A DNA stretch of 64,000 nucleotides, taken from NCBI GenBank assembly GCA_040755395.1, contig JBFMAX010000001.1:496001-560000 (forward strand), read 5' to 3'. Origin of the DNA: Nitrospirota bacterium (GTDB lineage Bacteria > Nitrospirota > Nitrospiria > Nitrospirales > Nitrospiraceae). Under the pieces are notes generated by a model. It saw only the letters and a list, made by a program, of their open reading frames with translations. It did no database searches and was not told where the DNA came from. This document shows positions 59,999-64,000 of the stretch, piece by piece. Position 1 is the stretch's first letter. Every line of letters begins with the position of its first letter. Both the position numbers and the translations under genes were made by a program.

Positions 59999-60436
59999 AT
60001 GCACGCGCAGTCCGAAGATTCGCCGACCGGACGGCTCGGCCGCGTCCTGGTCGTCGACGACGAGGCGTCGGTCCGGAAGCCGATCACCCTGTCGTTGCAA
60101 AAGGCCGGCTATGAAGTGATCGAAGCGGAGAACGGCGAGCAGGCAATCGAGACGTTGAACGCGGGGGACAACCCGCTTTTGGTGGACACGATTCTATGCG
60201 ACATCCGCATGCCGAAGATCAACGGGATCGACGCCATCGCGTATTTTCGGTCGCAATATCCTTCGATTCCGGTGGTCGTGCTGACCGGCTATCCGGATGC
60301 CGAGCTGGCCGTGTCGCTGATGAAGGCGGGCGTGCGGGATTACCTGGTCAAACCGGCCACGAAAGACGACCTGCTCCGGATCATCCGGCACGCGGTCGAG
60401 CACCACGAGCTGTTCAAGGATCAGTTCGTCGCATAA
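59999..60436 (+). CDS. single-domain response regulator (REC)
   Basis: 145 residues. A lone receiver: acidic pair VVDDEASVRK (about 18-27), the phospho-acceptor Asp in ILCDIRMPKINGIDAI (about 66), T in VVLTGYPDAE and Lys in YLVKPA (about 118). There is no output domain, so it acts as a phospho-relay or by protein contact. CAGGAGG lies 5 bp upstream of the ATG. It follows the hybrid kinase on the same strand with a repeat between. It is a candidate partner for the kinases at 54430 and 56995. Confidence 0.92.
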   Translation: MHAQSEDSPTGRLGRVLVVDDEASVRKPITLSLQKAGYEVIEAENGEQAIETLNAGDNPLLVDTILCDIRMPKINGIDAIAYFRSQYPSIPVVVLTGYPDAELAVSLMKAGVRDYLVKPATKDDLLRIIRHAVEHHELFKDQFVA

Positions 60437-60535
60437 CGAGCGAACAGCGCATAGCTGGTAGCTCGGAGCGATTCGCTACCGGCTTTCTGCTCTCGACTAT
60501 GAGCGATCAGCTATTCGCTGCTCGCTACTCGCGGC
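60437..60535. repeat. dispersed repeat, family B, overlapping the 2OG-Fe(II) oxygenase end
   Basis: GAGCGAACAGCGCATAGCTG, GTAGCTCGGAGCGATTCGCT and GCTATTCGCTGCTCGCTACT. The last part encodes the final residues (around ASSE) of the minus-strand oxygenase gene. Confidence 0.75.
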
Positions 60536-61275
60536 TTGCTTCCCCGCGTGAAGACGGTCCGCAGCCCGAAGTAGCCGAAGGCGTCCTTCAGGTTGGAATA
60601 GATCCGTTTGAAGGGCCCCATCTCCGGGTTGGTCACATACTCCATCGTCAGGACGATCCGCTCCTCGCCCTCGGCCAGCGGCGTGACCGCGTGCCAGAGC
60701 TTGTCCCCGTTGAAGATGACCAGGTCGCCGGGCTCGGTCTTCAGCTCGAGATGCCGGGGGGTTTTGCCCGGAACATCTTTATAGAGCTCGCACACCAGCC
60801 GGCAGTGGTCGGACCGATCCACCAGCCCCATCAGGATCGTGTAGCGGGCGCCTTTGTAGTAAGACGTGTCGTAGTGAAATCCGATATGGTCTCCGGGCTC
60901 CGTGTAGTAGTAGAGGGCGCAGGAATGGGGATCGTGGTCCGGACAGAGCGTCACCCGGGCGTCGACCAGCCGGTCGAGAAAATTCATGAACGCCGGTGAG
61001 CGGTACAGATCGAGAAAGCGGGGCGCCTTCTCGATGACCGTGAAGTAGCTGACGCTGCCCCCTTTCTTCCGGCCCGGGATGTAATTGCGGTTCAGCTCCG
61101 ATTTGACGGATTGGGCCTGCGGCACCAGGAGCGCCTCGACCACCGCCCGAGGCAGGAACTCCTTGAGATAGACGAACTCATTCTGATCCCAGTACTCCTT
61201 CTTCACCCGCTCGAAATCAAGCGCGGCCACCGCCTGCTCGACGGCCTCGGCAACGAGCCCAGTCGTTATCTGCAT
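60511..61275 (-). CDS. 2-oxoglutarate/Fe(II)-dependent oxygenase
   Basis: 254 residues from ATG 61275 (AGGAAAGGATG upstream). The facial triad is seen in HIGFHYDTSYYKG (His and Asp, about 135-145) and DKLWHAVTPL (His, about 200), with the 2-oxoglutarate-binding Arg in GEERIVLTMEY (about 213). The fold around these sites resembles the HalD/prolyl-hydroxylase-like family that acts on small molecules or proteins. The substrate is unknown. The longer frame upstream (to 61467) is repeat sequence. It is a single-gene unit on the minus strand. Confidence 0.87.
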   Translation of the reverse strand: MQITTGLVAEAVEQAVAALDFERVKKEYWDQNEFVYLKEFLPRAVVEALLVPQAQSVKSELNRNYIPGRKKGGSVSYFTVIEKAPRFLDLYRSPAFMNFLDRLVDARVTLCPDHDPHSCALYYYTEPGDHIGFHYDTSYYKGARYTILMGLVDRSDHCRLVCELYKDVPGKTPRHLELKTEPGDLVIFNGDKLWHAVTPLAEGEERIVLTMEYVTNPEMGPFKRIYSNLKDAFGYFGLRTVFTRGSKPRVASSE

Positions 61276-61318
61276 CTTTTCATCCTTTCCTAGCCCTGAT
61301 CCGAAATTCTTTCCAATC

Positions 61319-61440
61319 TTGAGTCCCCTACTCTCCTCACGCTCCCTTGGGGGAGAAGCTGCCGTGAGGCGGTTCTTCTCGAACCTACCCTCACCTGTCT
61401 CCTCTCCCTCCCTCGGGAGGGAGAGGATCCTTTCGGGAAA
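61319..61440. repeat. dispersed repeat, family A, two hairpins upstream of the oxygenase gene
   Basis: TCCTCACGCTCCCTTGGGGG and TGCCGTGAGG, then ACCCTCACCTGTCTCCTCTC and CGGGAGGGAGAGG. Confidence 0.7.
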
Positions 61441-61486
61441 CGGAGAAAGGCATCTTTTTCGAGACAACTATTTTCGGATCAGGGCT

Positions 61487-61577
61487 AGTTCTGAGTGCTG
61501 AGTTCTATGTTCTGAGTGTATAGACTGCGTCTCACCTCCTGGTTACTCACTCGGAACTCAACACTCAGAACTCACAA
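61487..61577. repeat. dispersed inverted repeat, family E (GAGTTCTGAGTG / CACTCAGAACTC)
   Basis: AGTTCTGAGTGCTGAGTTCT and TGAGTGTAT on the left, ACTCGGAACTCAACACTCAG and AACTC on the right, pairing over about 25 bp with mismatches. It lies between the oxygenase and lolA genes and may act as a transcription end signal. Confidence 0.7.
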
Positions 61578-61585
61578 CTACCCGC

Positions 61586-62284
61586 CTACGGCGGGCTCAG
61601 CGCCGGCGCTTTGACCACTTCGACGCCGGGCGGCACCTGGAATTCAAACACCGCGTCCTTCAAGCCCGTGTTCGGCTTGAGCCCGTTGAATTCGAAGGTC
61701 GCGACGTTCCCGCTGATCTCGTGTAGCGAGAGGCTCTTGATGAAATACGTCTTCGGTTGGACCTCCATTACGATCCGGTCCAGCGTGCGGACCGCTTCCG
61801 AATCCCTCCGCTTGGGCAGCAGCGTGACGAGCGGCAGCCCTCCCGCCCCGCGAGCTTTGCCGGGCGTCGGTTCGATGACGAACTGCTCCTCCAGCTTGGC
61901 CGCCCCCTGCAGCAGTTCCAACGGCGCCTTCGAGGCCGCCATCTGCGTCAACTTGCCGACCAGCACTTGCTTGTGCTCGGGCACGTACATCTTCACGTCG
62001 TCGTGGTTGACGTAAATCTCCTCGACGGACGGCTCCACGTAATCCCACCGCAGCCGCCCCGGCTTCTTGATATACACCCGGCCGGAGGACGCGATCGCCG
62101 TTGCAAAGCCTTCGATCCTGGTTTTCTGGGTAAACTCCGCCTGCAGGTCCTTCGTCTGCTCATACCGCGCCTGCACCTTCTTCACAACCTCTCTGACTTC
62201 CCTGAGCGCCTTGTCCTCCGTCCCCTCCTCAGCCGCGCGGGCCGGTAGAACCGACCAAAAGGAAAAGGCCAGCAAGCAAGACAC
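61586..62284 (-). CDS. lolA: outer-membrane lipoprotein carrier protein LolA
   Basis: 232 residues from GTG 62284. The protein has a signal-like LLAFSFWSVLPARAAEEG and the LolA fold: AEFTQKTRIEGFATAIASSG, GRVYIKKPGRLRWDYVEPS, MYVPEHKQVLVGKLTQMAAS and a final beta segment FEFNGLKPNTGLKDAVFEFQ. LolA takes lipoproteins across the periplasm to the outer membrane. The start is not clear: an in-frame ATG at 62596 overlaps ftsK by 4 bp but translates low-complexity Arg-rich sequence, and no good ribosome site precedes 62284 or the TTG at 62293. The many lipoprotein genes in the window fit this role. Confidence 0.88.
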   Translation of the reverse strand: MSCLLAFSFWSVLPARAAEEGTEDKALREVREVVKKVQARYEQTKDLQAEFTQKTRIEGFATAIASSGRVYIKKPGRLRWDYVEPSVEEIYVNHDDVKMYVPEHKQVLVGKLTQMAASKAPLELLQGAAKLEEQFVIEPTPGKARGAGGLPLVTLLPKRRDSEAVRTLDRIVMEVQPKTYFIKSLSLHEISGNVATFEFNGLKPNTGLKDAVFEFQVPPGVEVVKAPALSPP

Positions 62285-62453
62285 AAAGCTCAAGAGGGTG
62301 CGGCAGCATGGAAAGCAAGGTCGCGGAGGAGCCGGTACCAGACCACATCTACTGGGAGTGATGGGGGTTGCGTCGCGAATTGCGCGCAGGCTCGGGCCCC
62401 GCACTTGCCGACCAGATGCGGTACGCCTTGGCGGACGGCGAGCACTGTTCGAA

Positions 62454-62483
62454 GTTCCGTTTAAGCGGAACTTTAAACGGAAC
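62454..62483. other. perfect hairpin between ftsK and lolA
   Basis: GTTCCGTTTAA (62454-62464) and TTAAACGGAAC (62473-62483) with an 8-base loop. An alternative overlapping hairpin uses the AGTTCCG/CGGAACT pair. The 300-bp region 62290-62592 has no recognisable gene besides the doubtful N-terminal extension of lolA. Confidence 0.45.
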
Positions 62484-62592
62484 AAGTTGCGCAGCCGGGC
62501 AGATGGGAGGCTTAGTGCGGTCGAGCCGGAGCGCCTGAGCAGAGCAGCCCCCATCGCTCCACGACCTTGGCACATTTCGCTCAAACAACTTC

Positions 62593-64000
62593 TCAAACTT
62601 CTTCCCCCACCGGCCCGCGCCTTCCCAACACCTCGCGCCGCCCATCCCGCGCCGGCGCGCTCACCAACCCCTCCTGCTCCATCCGTTCGATCATCCGCGC
62701 CGCCCGCGGGTACCCGACGCGCAGCCGGCGTTGGATCAGCGAGGCCGACGCCTGCCCGGAGGACAACACGATCTCTTTGGCCTGCTCGTACACTTCGTCC
62801 TGCTGCTCCTCCTCGGCCGCTTCTTCTTGGCGCAGCGCCTGCAGTTCCTCGCTGTAGGTCGGCGCGGCCTGCTGCTTGACGAACTCGACCACGCGCCGGA
62901 CGTCGTCGTCGGCCACAAAGGAGCCGTGGAGGCGGGTGATCCGTCCCGTGCCGGAGGCGAGATACAGCATATCGCCTTTTCCCAGCAGCGCCTCCGCACC
63001 GTTCGCGTCGAGAATGGTCCGCGAGTCGGTCTTCGAGGACACCTGGAACGCGATCCGCGCCGGGAAGTTGGCCTTGATCAGTCCCGTGATGACATCCACC
63101 GAGGGACGCTGGGTCGCCAGCACGAGATGAATGCCGGCCGCGCGGGCCATCTGCGCCAGCCGCGCGATCTTGTCCTCCACGTCTTTCGGCGCCACCATCA
63201 TGAGATCGGCCAGTTCGTCGATCATGACGACGATGTACGGCAACGGCTCCGGCGGAGTCTGCGGCGGCGTAGCCGCCCCGGCCGCGCTCCCCTCGGGAGC
63301 GGCGCTCTCGCCGGCGGACAGCCTCTCTTCTTCGGACAGAAAACGGATCGGCAACTCGGTCTGCTCCGGAGCGCCGGCCGACTTGCCTTCCGGCAGCACG
63401 CCCTGAGCCGCGGCGACCCGCCGGTTGTAGGCGTCGATATTGCGCACCCCCGCCTCGGCCAACAGTTTGTAGCGGCGCTCCATCTCCTGCACGACCCAGC
63501 CGAGTCCCCGGGCCGCCGACTTGGGATCGGTGATCACGGGCCGCAGCAAATGCGGAATGCCGTCGTAGGACTGCAACTCCAGCATCTTCGGGTCGATCAA
63601 GAGCAGCTTGACTTCGTCCGGCCTGGCGGAAAACAAAATGCTCAGCAGCATCGTGTTGAGGCTGACGCTCTTGCCGGCTCCCGTCGCGCCGGCGACCAGG
63701 AGATGCGGCATGGCTTTCAGATCGGCGGTGACGGGCACGCCGAAAATGTCTTTGCCCAGCGCCAACGTCAGCTTGGACCGTGATCGCGTGAAGGCGTCGC
63801 TCGTGACCACTTCTTTGAACGACACGGTTTCGCGGTAGCGGTTCGGCACCTCGATCCCGACCACCGATTTGCCGGGCAAGGGCGCGACGATCCGCAGGCT
63901 CATCGCTTTCAGGGCCAGGGCCAGGTCGTCGGCCAGGTTCACGATGCGGGCGACCTTGACGCCGGGCGCCGGCTCGAATTCGTACATCGTCACCACCGGT
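62593..64000 (-). CDS. ftsK: FtsK/SpoIIIE-type DNA translocase (3' part, cut by window edge)
   Basis: 469 residues are visible and the frame stays open past 64000, so the N-terminus lies outside. The DNA-motor has VVTMYEFEPAPGVKVARI at the edge, Walker A LVAGATGAGKSVSLNTMLLS (about 90), Walker B VVMIDELADLMMVAPKDVED and LVLATQRPSVDVITGLIKAN. A poorly conserved, Gly/Ala-rich loop (about 195-245) lies inside the motor domain. The C-terminal gamma domain QASASLIQRRLRVGYPRAAR binds orienting DNA motifs. FtsK moves chromosome ends during division. lolA follows on the same strand, a common arrangement. Confidence 0.96.
   Translation of the reverse strand, partial: PVVTMYEFEPAPGVKVARIVNLADDLALALKAMSLRIVAPLPGKSVVGIEVPNRYRETVSFKEVVTSDAFTRSRSKLTLALGKDIFGVPVTADLKAMPHLLVAGATGAGKSVSLNTMLLSILFSARPDEVKLLLIDPKMLELQSYDGIPHLLRPVITDPKSAARGLGWVVQEMERRYKLLAEAGVRNIDAYNRRVAAAQGVLPEGKSAGAPEQTELPIRFLSEEERLSAGESAAPEGSAAGAATPPQTPPEPLPYIVVMIDELADLMMVAPKDVEDKIARLAQMARAAGIHLVLATQRPSVDVITGLIKANFPARIAFQVSSKTDSRTILDANGAEALLGKGDMLYLASGTGRITRLHGSFVADDDVRRVVEFVKQQAAPTYSEELQALRQEEAAEEEQQDEVYEQAKEIVLSSGQASASLIQRRLRVGYPRAARMIERMEQEGLVSAPARDGRREVLGRRGPVGEEV

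Overview
The window is GC-rich bacterial chromosome with long intergenic stretches full of short dispersed hairpin repeats. It suggests a Nitrospira-like member of the Nitrospirota. The reasons are PCP_red (BchB/ChlB C-terminal-like) domains fused to universal stress and radical SAM proteins, a MenG-type methyltransferase, a LuxI-type autoinducer synthase, many PAS/GAF sensor kinases and sigma-54 promoters. This assignment is inference. No rRNA, tRNA, CRISPR array or transposase gene was seen.

Layout. 1-1240: the 5' part of a luxI gene running off the left edge, a lux-box-like palindrome, and a divergent NarL-type response regulator. 1400-5490: a YqhA-family membrane protein, a lipoprotein and a membrane-bound patatin-like lipase. 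5560-13200 (minus strand): a HerA-like ATPase, uvrA, a GHKL ATPase and two coupled hypothetical genes. 13390-20350: menG, a B12-type radical SAM protein, a tandem-Usp/PCP_red protein, an AhbC/AhbD/NirJ-like radical SAM-SPASM-PCP_red protein and a CopD-like membrane protein. 20445-24950: an accessory zone with a uma2-type gene split by a MITE-like element, small membrane proteins, a frameshifted antitoxin and a MazEF-type module between long direct repeats.

24950-47560 is a secretion island. It holds a lipoprotein-like protein, a zincin metalloprotease, two secreted proteins, two filamentous-haemagglutinin (TpsA) exoproteins with near-identical 3' ends, a COX-like heme peroxidase lipoprotein, two small exported proteins, a TpsB transporter, a TPR-CHAT protease and three tandem DUF928-like proteins. 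The 24.9-28.5 kb and 35.6-36.7 kb parts look visibly richer in A+T than their neighbours. 47560-50200: small membrane proteins, an RHH protein, a remnant of an outer-membrane receptor gene, and a HicAB module between direct repeats. 50200-60440: a four-helix-bundle protein and a signalling cluster (REC-PASx6, ABC-type binding protein, HAMP-GAF kinase, REC-PAS-GAF kinase, REC). 60500-64000 (minus): a 2OG-Fe(II) oxygenase, lolA and ftsK (cut by the right edge).

The strongest new signal is regulatory. Four loci carry two tandem 16-bp sites of the form GTATC-N6-GATAC, 21-22 bp apart, and each pair lies 132-137 bp upstream of a -24/-12 (sigma-54) promoter. The four loci precede two similar small single-span membrane proteins (21622, 47901), the TpsB-CHAT-DUF928 operon (40552) and the REC-PAS-GAF kinase operon (56995). 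This defines a probable enhancer-binding-protein regulon whose activator is not in the window. A second theme is repeat sequence read as protein: HerA, UvrA, both TpsA proteins and the four-helix-bundle protein contain in-frame repeat-derived segments.
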